Origin: Candidatus Thorarchaeota archaeon | Lineage (GTDB): Archaea > Asgardarchaeota > Thorarchaeia > Thorarchaeales > Thorarchaeaceae | Reading direction: 5' to 3' | DNA length: 7,631 bases | Assembly (NCBI GenBank): GCA_029855925.1 | Contig: JAGSHP010000463.1 | Span: forward strand, 1 to 7,631 | Shown: one piece after another, positions 1-5,292 of the stretch | How the letters are laid out: each line of letters begins with the position of its first letter | Numbering within the stretch: the first letter of the stretch is position 1 | Program-made: the position numbers and the translations under genes | The notes under the pieces: model-generated | The model's input: only the letters and a program-made list of their open reading frames with translations | The model's database searches: none | Told to the model about the DNA's origin: nothing

Positions 1-931
1 CCCCGCTCAGCATCACAGCATCTGCCCTGTCTAAGATTGCATGAGCAACGTCACTCACCTCTGCACGAGTCGGCATTTGTTCATGGGTCATTGACTCCAG
101 CATGTGTGTTGCAACAATGACCGGGCGTGCCCACATGTTTGCCTTCTTGATGAGTTCTCTCTGCAAGACTGGGACGTCTTCAATCGGAACCTCAATACCA
201 AGGTCGCCCCGCGCAATCATTATACCCTGCGACTCCTTGACGATCGCATCGAAGTTCTTCACCGCCAGTATGTGCTCGATCTTGCTGATTATACTGGCAT
301 CGCTTGGTCCATTCGCGTCAAGGATTGTTCTGATTTGCTGAATCTCTTCAGGGGTGGTCACGAATGATAATGCGATGAGGTCGGGCTCCAGTTCCGCCGC
401 AAGGTCGAGGTCTCTGAGGTCCTGTTCTGTGGGGATACCGCATGAGAGCTTGATCCCTGGGACATTGACACCCTTCCGACTGGAGATTGGCCCCCCATGT
501 GTGACCTCCGTCACGACCTCATTCTCCCGAACCTCCTTGACAGTGAGCCTGACAATACCGTCATTGACCGCAATGACGTCCCCCACTTTGATATCCTGGG
601 GGAGTTCCTTATGTGATACAGATACTCGATGTCCATCCCCCACAAATTCCTCGGTTGACAGGACCAGCTCATCCCCCCGCTTGAGTACCACTGGCTCTTT
701 CAGCTCTCCTATGCGAATCTTTGGACCCTGCAGGTCCATTAGAATCGGAATCGTATCATCAATGGAGCGAATGCGATTGAAGGTCTCTTTTGCAGTTGGA
801 TGGTCGGCATGCGACATATTGAGTCGTGCAACATCCATTCCCGCCTCTATCATACCCTCCAGTACTTCACGGGACCTGGAGGCTGGGCCTATTGTGCATA
901 CTATCTTGGATCGTGTTCTATCGAATATCAT
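1..931 (-). CDS. pyk: Pyruvate kinase, C-terminus cut by window edge
   Basis: Cytoplasmic enzyme converting phosphoenolpyruvate plus ADP to pyruvate plus ATP, the last step of glycolysis. The minus-strand frame is open from ATG at 931 to the window edge, giving the first 310 residues; full enzymes are usually about 450-480, so the C-terminal regulatory domain and some of the barrel are missing. Visible: the N-terminal SKIVCTIGPAS motif (8-18), ARLNMSH (35-41), the B domain (about 73-168), the catalytic lysine in SKIEH (K217) with metal ligand E219, ARGDLG with metal ligand D243, VATHMLESM (273-281) and PTRAEVSDVA (287-296). An in-frame TGA lies seven codons upstream of the ATG, so this start is firm; a purine-rich GGGAAGAAGAAG precedes it. 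LQGPK (67-71) has Lys where potassium-dependent enzymes have Glu. It is divergent from enolase across a shared upstream region. Confidence 0.97.
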   Translation of the reverse strand, partial: MIFDRTRSKIVCTIGPASRSREVLEGMIEAGMDVARLNMSHADHPTAKETFNRIRSIDDTIPILMDLQGPKIRIGELKEPVVLKRGDELVLSTEEFVGDGHRVSVSHKELPQDIKVGDVIAVNDGIVRLTVKEVRENEVVTEVTHGGPISSRKGVNVPGIKLSCGIPTEQDLRDLDLAAELEPDLIALSFVTTPEEIQQIRTILDANGPSDASIISKIEHILAVKNFDAIVKESQGIMIARGDLGIEVPIEDVPVLQRELIKKANMWARPVIVATHMLESMTHEQMPTRAEVSDVAHAILDRADAVMLSG

Positions 932-1070
932 CTTCTTCTTCCCAGTTACTCAAAGGACTCATCACGTTTTAGTCATTCTGTCATGTTCGCTGGCTAGACA
1001 GATTAGCATAAATGCAACTTCCAACATTGACGGGCCGTCTGAAGTAAAACGAGTTACGAGATGATTACGG
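932..1070. promoter_or_regulatory. Divergent pyk/eno promoter region
   Basis: This 139-bp gap between the divergent pyruvate kinase and enolase starts must hold both promoters. For enolase the best TATA-like match is GCATAAATG (1006-1014). For pyruvate kinase, reading leftward, it is ACTAAAACG (973-965), about 35 bases ahead of the ATG, which would give a very short leader. Neither matches the archaeal TATA consensus well, so the assignments are tentative. No clear operator palindrome was seen. Confidence 0.35.
1058..1065 (+). promoter_or_regulatory. Ribosome binding site of eno
   Basis: GAGATGAT differs at one position from GAGGTGAT within the archaeal Shine-Dalgarno consensus and lies five bases ahead of the ATG at 1071. 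It favours that start over the out-of-frame ATG at 1061, which lies inside the site itself. Confidence 0.55.
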
Positions 1071-2369
1071 ATGGTTAAGTTTGATAAAATTCATGCGATT
1101 GAGATCCTAGACTCACGTGGTAATCCCACGCTCATGACAAAGGTCTATCTCTCCGATGGCACTGTTGGTATAGCAAAGGTGCCGAGTGGAGCCTCCACTG
1201 GTGTGAATGAGGCTGTTGAGCTCCGCGATGGTGGTACGCGATATGGCGGCAAGGGTGTTCTACAGGCTGTTGAGAACGTAAACGGTCCGCTCTTTGCTGC
1301 TGTGAGATCGGTTGACCCGCTTGACCTGCACGCAGTGGATGCCGCACTCATTGCGGCAGATGCATCGAAGAGCAAGAGTAAGTTTGGTGCAAACGCGATT
1401 CTCTCTATCTCCATGGCAACTGCTGTTGCAGCAGCACAACACCTGGAGATGCCTCTGTTCAAGTTCATCCGAACTCAAGTTCTCAAGAAGCCTGAGAAGT
1501 ATCTGGTGCCTGTCCCGTTGTCCAATGTGATCAACGGCGGCGCTCATGCAGGCAACGACCTTGCAATTCAGGAGTTCAAGATTCTGCCTGTTGGTGCTGG
1601 CGGCATTCGAGAGGCCATCCAGATGCTGAGCGAGGTCTATCATACTCTTGGAAAGAACATGATCGCAAAGTACGGTCGAATGGCAAAACACGTTGGTGAT
1701 GAGGGCGGGTTCTGCGGCTTTGGTCTGAAGTCTACACAGGATGCCTTTGAAGAGATGGTGCGTGCGATCTCCGATGCGGGGTACACGCCAGGCGATGATG
1801 TAGTTCTTGGCATTGATGCCGCTGCAAGTGGCTTCTATAGCGATGGAATGTACTCGATCGATGGCAAGAAGTTGAGTGCTGGAGAACTCCTCGACTTCTA
1901 CGTGGATTTGGAGAAGACCTATCCCCTGAAGTCAGTCGAGGATCCCTTTGATGAGGCAGCCTTCAGCGAATTTGCAGAATACACCAAGAAGACGAAGATA
2001 CAGGTGATCACCGACGACCTCACAGTCTCAAACCCCGATATTGTCCGTAAGGCTGTTGAGATGAAGGCGGGTAATGCGCTCCTTCTGAAAGTGAATCAGA
2101 TCGGTAGTGTCACAGAGGCAATTGAAGCGGCGAAGATTGCGAATGCTGCCGACTGGCCCATTGTTGTGAGTCATCGCAGTGGAGAGACCGGCGATACTTT
2201 CATCGCAGATCTATCTGTAGCCCTGTCGACTGGGCAGATCAAGACCGGTGCCCCTGCTCGGAGTGACCGCGTGGAGAAGTACAACCGTCTGTTGGAGATC
2301 TACGACATTCTCAATGGTGACTGTGGCTATCCCGGTCATGACTTCAGGACTGCTTGGAGGAACTACTAG
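1071..2369 (+). CDS. eno: Enolase (phosphopyruvate hydratase)
   Basis: Cytoplasmic glycolytic and gluconeogenic enzyme that interconverts 2-phosphoglycerate and phosphoenolpyruvate, with magnesium. The 432 residues match the usual family length. Visible: the N-terminal ILDSRGNPT motif (12-20), lid loop SGASTG (39-44), NGGAHAGNDLAIQEF with E168 (155-169), HVGDEGGF with catalytic E211, metal ligands D249 (GIDAAAS), E290 (SVEDPF) and D315 (ITDDL), catalytic K340 in LLLKVNQIG, SHRSGETGD with H368, and K391 in QIKTGAPARSDR. All catalytic and metal positions known from yeast enolase are present, so it should be active. Slightly unusual: LMTKV follows GNPT, where most enolases have VEVEV, and CGFG follows DEGGF, where a Pro is common. 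It is the first gene of a tight operon with apgM, three bases apart. Confidence 0.98.
   Translation: MVKFDKIHAIEILDSRGNPTLMTKVYLSDGTVGIAKVPSGASTGVNEAVELRDGGTRYGGKGVLQAVENVNGPLFAAVRSVDPLDLHAVDAALIAADASKSKSKFGANAILSISMATAVAAAQHLEMPLFKFIRTQVLKKPEKYLVPVPLSNVINGGAHAGNDLAIQEFKILPVGAGGIREAIQMLSEVYHTLGKNMIAKYGRMAKHVGDEGGFCGFGLKSTQDAFEEMVRAISDAGYTPGDDVVLGIDAAASGFYSDGMYSIDGKKLSAGELLDFYVDLEKTYPLKSVEDPFDEAAFSEFAEYTKKTKIQVITDDLTVSNPDIVRKAVEMKAGNALLLKVNQIGSVTEAIEAAKIANAADWPIVVSHRSGETGDTFIADLSVALSTGQIKTGAPARSDRVEKYNRLLEIYDILNGDCGYPGHDFRTAWRNY
2356..2360 (+). promoter_or_regulatory. Ribosome binding site of apgM inside eno
   Basis: GGAGG, a perfect Shine-Dalgarno core, lies within the last codons of enolase, twelve bases before the apgM ATG at 2373. 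Translation of the two genes is probably coupled. Confidence 0.65.
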
Positions 2370-2372
2370 GAG

Positions 2373-3614
2373 ATGACAGGCAAGCGAACTGCTGTTCTCG
2401 TTGTGCTAGACGGTGCTGGAGACCGTCTGATTCCTGAACTTGGGAACAAGACCGCCTTTCAGGCTGCGTCAACCCCCACTCTTGACACGCTCGCCCGTGA
2501 GGGACAAAGTGGTCTCATGAACGTCATCGGACCCGGAATGACCCCCGGAAGTGACACTGCTCATCTTGCTCTATTTGGGTACGACCCCTCCGCAACGTAT
2601 CCGGGGCGTGGTCCTCTCGAGGCACTGGGTGCAGGGATGGACTCTCAGCCCGGCGATGTTGCCTTCCGTGCGAACTTCGGTACTGTCGAACCGGACTTCA
2701 CAGTGGTAGATCGAAGGGCGGGTCGCGACATCTCAAAAGAAGAGGGTCGGCTCCTGCAAGAGGCAATTGATGGCATGCAGATCGAGGACGTGACAGTTCG
2801 CTTTGTCCATACAGTCGAGCATCGTGGTGCGCTTGTTCTCCGTGGTGAGGGACTGTCTGCAAAGATCAGTGATGTCGATCCTCATGAGGTGGGGAAGAAG
2901 GTCCTGACCGCCAAGCCTCTTGATTCCGAGGCAGAGAAGACAGCGCGAATCGTGAATGCACTCATTCGTGAGAGCTTTGACCGCCTCAAGGACTTGGAGG
3001 TCAATCAGCAGCGTATCAGTCGAGGACGCCCGCCCGCCAACATCCTCTTGCTACGAGGTCCCGGGAAACATCATGACATCCCCACGATGCAGAAGCGATA
3101 CGGCATCAAGGCTGCCGTACTTGCAGGAGGCGCGCTCTACATTGGCACTGCTCGATATGTTGGCATGGACCATATTCATGTGGAGGGTCAGACGGGAACA
3201 ATTGACACAGACTTTGACAATATTGCGGTCAAGGTCATCGAAACCATTCAGTCTGGCTATGACTACGTGTTCGTGCACATCAAGGCGACCGACAACGCAA
3301 GCCACGACCACGACTACAAGCAAAAGGTCCTGACCATTGAACGCACTGATGCCATGCTGGGAAAGATCTTGGATGCGGTCTCCAACTCGGTTGTTGTGGC
3401 AGTGACTGCGGACCATACCACCCCGGTTTCTGTTGGGGAACATACGTGCGATCCTGTCCCATTGGTGCTGTGGAGCGACTTCATCCGCCCCGATGATGTC
3501 ATAGCTTTCTCGGAGATCGATGCTGCTCGCGGTGGGCTCGGTCATTTACGTGGTATGGACGTGACCCCTCTTCTGCTTGGCTATGCTGGGCACATTCATA
3601 AGTTTGGTTCGTAG
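2373..3614 (+). CDS. apgM: Archaeal cofactor-independent phosphoglycerate mutase
   Basis: Interconverts 3-phosphoglycerate and 2-phosphoglycerate in the cytoplasm through a phosphoserine intermediate, with two divalent metals, in the alkaline phosphatase superfamily. The 413 residues match archaeal ApgM, which is shorter than bacterial GpmI (about 510). Visible: metal ligand D13 in VVLDGAGDR, nucleophile S60 in TPGSDTAHLALFGYDP, the YPGRGPLEALG motif (76-86), the inserted phosphotransfer domain (about 95-210), HIKATDNASHDHD (302-314) with metal ligands D307 and H311, TADHTTPVSV with D347 and H348, and GEHTCDPVPL with H357. Every expected active-site residue is present. The start is set by GGAGG at the end of eno, and the stop is followed after three bases by another ATG. 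It supplies the substrate of the neighbouring enolase. Confidence 0.97.
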   Translation: MTGKRTAVLVVLDGAGDRLIPELGNKTAFQAASTPTLDTLAREGQSGLMNVIGPGMTPGSDTAHLALFGYDPSATYPGRGPLEALGAGMDSQPGDVAFRANFGTVEPDFTVVDRRAGRDISKEEGRLLQEAIDGMQIEDVTVRFVHTVEHRGALVLRGEGLSAKISDVDPHEVGKKVLTAKPLDSEAEKTARIVNALIRESFDRLKDLEVNQQRISRGRPPANILLLRGPGKHHDIPTMQKRYGIKAAVLAGGALYIGTARYVGMDHIHVEGQTGTIDTDFDNIAVKVIETIQSGYDYVFVHIKATDNASHDHDYKQKVLTIERTDAMLGKILDAVSNSVVVAVTADHTTPVSVGEHTCDPVPLVLWSDFIRPDDVIAFSEIDAARGGLGHLRGMDVTPLLLGYAGHIHKFGS

Positions 3615-3681
3615 AGTATGCACATTGTCTTAGTCAAAGGGGGTGCCATTGAACCTTATGACCTGGCGCTCACAGTCACGC

Positions 3682-3691
3682 TCATATATAG
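3682..3691 (+). promoter_or_regulatory. TATA-like box between apgM and the surface protein gene
   Basis: TCATATATAG is among the closest matches to an archaeal TATA box in the gaps of this window. Transcription starting about 25 bases downstream would give the gene at 3904 its own promoter with a leader near 190 bases. It lies within the doubtful 3618-3900 frame, so it argues mildly that this stretch may be leader rather than coding sequence. Confidence 0.25.
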
Positions 3692-3738
3692 TGCCGCTCA
3701 TAATGTTGCTCCCACATTTGAAGAGTGCCTCCTGAACC

Positions 3739-3756
3739 CGGATAAGAACGTATCCG
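3739..3756 (+). repeat. Perfect 6-bp inverted repeat
   Basis: CGGATA and TATCCG flank the six bases AGAACG, forming a small perfect hairpin between apgM and the surface protein gene. It may be a leader structure, an attenuator or chance. Confidence 0.3.
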
Positions 3757-3883
3757 ACAGCTCAATCAGCTCAAGAGCGACCAAGCAACTAATGTGTGAC
3801 GTAGGACTCAAAACATATGGGGATGGATGTAGTGGCTGCTTATGTTCAGCCGTTTCCAGCTATCGATATTGTTGGCGAAAACT

Positions 3884-3893
3884 GGAGGAGGGG
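3884..3893 (+). promoter_or_regulatory. Ribosome binding site of the surface protein gene
   Basis: GGAGGAGGGG is a strong purine-rich Shine-Dalgarno ten bases ahead of ATG 3904. It supports that start over the internal ATG at 3913. Confidence 0.6.
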
Positions 3894-3903
3894 AAGGTAA
3901 GAC

Positions 3904-4470
3904 ATGATACGAATGTCGTTGAGGAATATTCTGGGCATGTTTGTCATACTGTACGTAGTTCTTGCTGGTGGGGTGAGCGCCACAACTGCGAACGGAACTG
4001 TGATCAAGCTGAGTTCGGAGGGACCAATCATCATCCCGGAAATGCCCCGGTTCATTGACGTCATTGGCACGGGGGAGAACGATACCTATTCGTTAGTCCT
4101 GAGGGCGAATGTGACCGACCCTAATGGCGTCAAGACTGTGATCGGCAGTTATTGCAATCGTTCTGAGGGAGTATGGCACAATGTCACGATGCAACTAGAT
4201 CCACATTACGATGGTGATATCTATACGGTCACTGCGCGAAACTACACATTGACGAATAGTAACAGTGGTGTTGTTTGGGACATCAGATTCTATGCCTCGG
4301 ACTACTTGGGTCACTGGAGCGTGAATACCACATTTCAGAGCGTGAACAGGTTATGGTCATCTCAACCTCCAGCCAGCCCTTCTCCTCCGTGGTATCTGAT
4401 TGCGGTTTCTGCTGTTGCTGTGACACTGCTTGCACTTGCTGTTGTAGTATTTCGTAGACGCATGAAGTGA
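3904..4470 (+). CDS. Small membrane-anchored surface protein with Ig-like ectodomain
   Basis: The 188-residue product has the layout of an archaeal cell-surface protein. Residues 1-6 are basic, about 9-25 form a signal peptide or signal anchor ending near VSA, 27-158 are extracellular, 163-182 form a transmembrane helix, and FRRRMK ends it, so the C-terminus should stay inside the cell. The ectodomain resembles a single Ig-like beta sandwich: VTDPNGVKTV (70-79) and FYASDYLGHWSVN (129-141) look like its conserved strands. Seven N-X-S/T sequons occur (N30, N59, N69, N85, N93, N113, N141), so heavy N-glycosylation is likely. A Pro/Ser stalk (155-162) precedes the anchor, and there is one cysteine (C84). 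I recognise no named family. A strong ribosome binding site sets the start. It follows the apgM operon in the same direction and is followed by a large hairpin. Confidence 0.75.
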   Translation: MIRMSLRNILGMFVILYVVLAGGVSATTANGTVIKLSSEGPIIIPEMPRFIDVIGTGENDTYSLVLRANVTDPNGVKTVIGSYCNRSEGVWHNVTMQLDPHYDGDIYTVTARNYTLTNSNSGVVWDIRFYASDYLGHWSVNTTFQSVNRLWSSQPPASPSPPWYLIAVSAVAVTLLALAVVVFRRRMK

Positions 4471-4486
4471 TCAGCCGTACTGGACT

Positions 4487-4556
4487 CTTGGCTGAGAATT
4501 GCTGACGAGAGATACCTGCTGTTTTAGAGGTGTTCTCGTTGTTGTGATTCTCCAAG
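4487..4556. terminator. Long interrupted hairpin between convergent genes
   Basis: Paired segments from outside in are CTTG (4487-4490) with CAAG (4553-4556), GAGAAT (4494-4499) with ATTCTC (4547-4552), ACGAGA (4505-4510) with TCTCGT (4534-4539), then ATACCT (4512-4517) with AGGTGT (4528-4533), with a possible CT/AG extension around a GTTTT loop. The inner part is about 12 bp interrupted only by bulged G4511 and one G-T wobble. It lies 16 bases after the surface protein stop and 13 bases beyond the stop of the minus-strand gene, so it could end transcription from both sides. Rho-independent hairpins are not the usual archaeal terminator, so a structured RNA or a short mobile-element remnant is also possible. 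Confidence 0.5.
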
Positions 4557-4569
4557 TCGTTCTATTGGT

Positions 4570-4806
4570 TTAGTACCCCCTGAATTTCAATGCTCTCCTA
4601 CCAACCAGTGTGTACTCCACGAGAGGATTGTTTTCTTGGTCAATGACCTGCAGATGGACATCTCCTTTTGGTCATCGACGAAGCGCGGGCACAATGCTCG
4701 CCAGTTCTGAAACTTGGTCCCTACGAATGGTCTCCCCAAGTGCAAGTAGTCTAAGCGAATTGAGGTTCGGATTACTGCAGTTGTTGATGAAGAGTCGCGG
4801 GCGCAC
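4570..4806 (-). pseudogene. Unrecognised 78-codon gene interrupted by in-frame TGA
   Basis: Reading leftward from GTG at 4806, 44 codons are followed by TGA (4674-4672), then 33 more sense codons to TAA at 4572-4570. Both halves look like one compact alpha/beta protein. A strand (RLFINNC) is followed by a long helix (NSLRLLALGETIRRDQ, then SELASIVPALRR), the TGA, and a beta hairpin (GDVHLQVIDQENNPLVEYTL, VGRRALKF). The mix of hydrophobic and charged residues is far more protein-like than the other frames here. CGA to TGA is the simplest explanation of the break. The GTG has no clear Shine-Dalgarno and sits directly after TAA, so the true start may lie further upstream in decayed sequence. I recognise no family. 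It converges on the surface protein gene across the hairpin at 4487-4556. Confidence 0.45.
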
Positions 4807-4808
4807 TT

Positions 4809-4816
4809 AGTATACT
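4809..4816. repeat. 8-bp palindrome at the start of the minus-strand gene
   Basis: AGTATACT is fully self-complementary and ends three bases before the GTG at 4806. It could be a regulator half-site or chance. Confidence 0.2.
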
Positions 4817-4843
4817 TCAAAGTAACTTGCCTGCGAGTAAACA

Positions 4844-4930
4844 ATGCTTGTAGACTGGGGGACAACGGACGAAACCCTTGCGGAAGAGTTACGAGACAGC
4901 AAAGCTGAATTCTATTCTTCTATGGAATGA
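4844..4930 (+). CDS. Possible 28-residue micro-ORF
   Basis: ATG CTT GTA to TGA encodes a short acidic, helix-prone peptide (MLVDWGTTDETLAEELRDSK, then AEFYSSME). The composition looks like real protein, with LAEELRDSKAEFY suited to an amphipathic helix. There is no convincing Shine-Dalgarno, and a stop lies two codons before the ATG. It sits in the 185-bp gap between the minus-strand gene and the AbrB-like gene. It may be a small gene, a remnant of a larger one, or chance. Apart from this and the palindromes at each end I see nothing in the gap. Confidence 0.2.
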   Translation: MLVDWGTTDETLAEELRDSKAEFYSSME

Positions 4931-4967
4931 GAGTCGAGAAGACTGCACCCAAATAGTAAGACTGACA

Positions 4968-4984
4968 AGTAGGTGCTTCCTACT
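4968..4984. promoter_or_regulatory. 17-bp palindrome upstream of the AbrB-like gene
   Basis: AGTAGG (4968-4973) and CCTACT (4979-4984) form a perfect inverted repeat around TGCTT, seven bases before the ATG at 4992. AbrB/MazE-type proteins commonly repress their own genes through such palindromes, so this is a candidate autoregulatory operator. As RNA it would form a 6-bp hairpin burying the only Shine-Dalgarno-like AGGTG (4971-4975). Confidence 0.4.
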
Positions 4985-4991
4985 GATATGT

Positions 4992-5213
4992 ATGATAACC
5001 CGCAGAGTGAGTAAGAACGGGCAAGTGGTTATACCCAAGGAAATCCGCAGAATACTGGGGATAGAAACTGGTGACACGGTCATATTCAAAGTTGAAGGCG
5101 GGCACGTGCTTATCGAGGCAAGTACGGAACGAATGAATGACATTCTAAGGGCGGGCCGACCTGTAAGGCCGAGCTTGGAATTCCAGAGGGGTCTTCGAGA
5201 GGGACGAACTTAG
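4992..5213 (+). CDS. Solitary AbrB/MazE-family (SpoVT-AbrB) DNA-binding protein
   Basis: A 73-residue swapped-hairpin DNA-binding protein that should act as a dimer. Residues 3-43 carry the whole SpoVT-AbrB fold: RRVSKNGQVVIPKEIRR (4-20), LGIETGD (22-28) and TVIFKVEGGHVLIE (29-42). The basic tail (44-73, ending RGLREGRT) resembles the flexible arm that in VapB/MazE antitoxins wraps the toxin. ATG 4992 is chosen because the family motif starts right after it; the frame is open back to a TTG at 4878, but that extension is unlike the family. No PIN, MazF or Doc toxin lies on either side, so it is an orphan antitoxin or a plain regulator. Five of its eight isoleucines use ATA, rare in enolase, hinting at a different origin. 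A palindrome precedes it. Confidence 0.85.
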   Translation: MITRRVSKNGQVVIPKEIRRILGIETGDTVIFKVEGGHVLIEASTERMNDILRAGRPVRPSLEFQRGLREGRT

Positions 5214-5276
5214 GTTCCTCCTCATCTGAACGTGCACCTTGACAAATTCGCTCCTCGAGCAGACCGAATCTTACTT

Positions 5277-5282
5277 AGGTGA
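5277..5282 (+). promoter_or_regulatory. Shine-Dalgarno favouring GTG 5293 for the flippase
   Basis: AGGTGA is a perfect six-base match to the archaeal consensus, ten bases ahead of GTG 5293. No comparable site precedes TTG 5239. GGTGAG (5314-5319) precedes ATG 5323, but only by three bases. Confidence 0.35.
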
Positions 5283-5292
5283 CCATTTCTCC

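Larger units (their letters stand above)
3618..3900 (+). pseudogene. Unrecognised small gene, apparently split by a +1 frameshift
   Basis: An ATG three bases after the apgM stop opens a frame that reads plausibly (MHIVLVKGGAIEPYDLALTV at its start) for about 65 codons. It then becomes cysteine-rich and continues to a stop at 4058, deep inside the next gene. Near 3815 the +1 frame takes over with protein-like sequence (DVVAAYVQPFPAIDIVGENW) and ends at TAA 3898-3900, three bases before the next ATG. Removing one base from AAAA (3810-3813) or GGGG (3819-3822) would join them into about 93 residues fitted exactly between its neighbours. I recognise no family and see no Shine-Dalgarno for the ATG. 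It could be a broken gene, a sequence error, a programmed frameshift or non-coding DNA. The nearly 290-base stretch holds no other gene. Confidence 0.35.

Noticed and set aside
354..1064. A 236-codon plus-strand open frame opposite pyruvate kinase
   Set aside because: It is antisense to a gene with clear catalytic motifs. Its translation is low-complexity, rich in Ser, Arg and Thr, with no recognisable domain.
1260..1691. Minus-strand open frame of 143 codons within enolase
   Set aside because: It overlaps well-conserved enolase motifs on the other strand and reads as a Cys/His/Ser-rich shadow.
3051..3545. Minus-strand open frame of 164 codons within apgM
   Set aside because: It is antisense to metal-binding motifs of apgM and has no recognisable domain or start signal.
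3758..3774. CAGCTCAA repeated twice, one base apart
   Set aside because: Only two short copies, explained by repeated Ser codons or chance; there is no array.
3904..4058. Continuation of the 3618 frame into the surface protein gene
   Set aside because: The tail is rich in Cys, His and Trp and overlaps a better-supported gene with its own ribosome binding site. The frame is best ended by the shift to TAA 3900.
4672..4674. Selenocysteine at the in-frame TGA
   Set aside because: No Cys-like redox motif surrounds it and no convincing archaeal SECIS was recognised by eye, so nonsense mutation is simpler. It is kept only as an alternative.
4587..4865. A 92-codon minus-strand open frame, uninterrupted, in the gap
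   Set aside because: It is longer than the interrupted frame beside it, but its translation (for example STHWLVGEH at the end) looks random, while the neighbouring frame gives coherent helix and strand patterns.
4878..4991. N-terminal extension of the AbrB-like protein from TTG 4878
   Set aside because: The extra 38 residues do not resemble the family, and the conserved domain begins right after ATG 4992.
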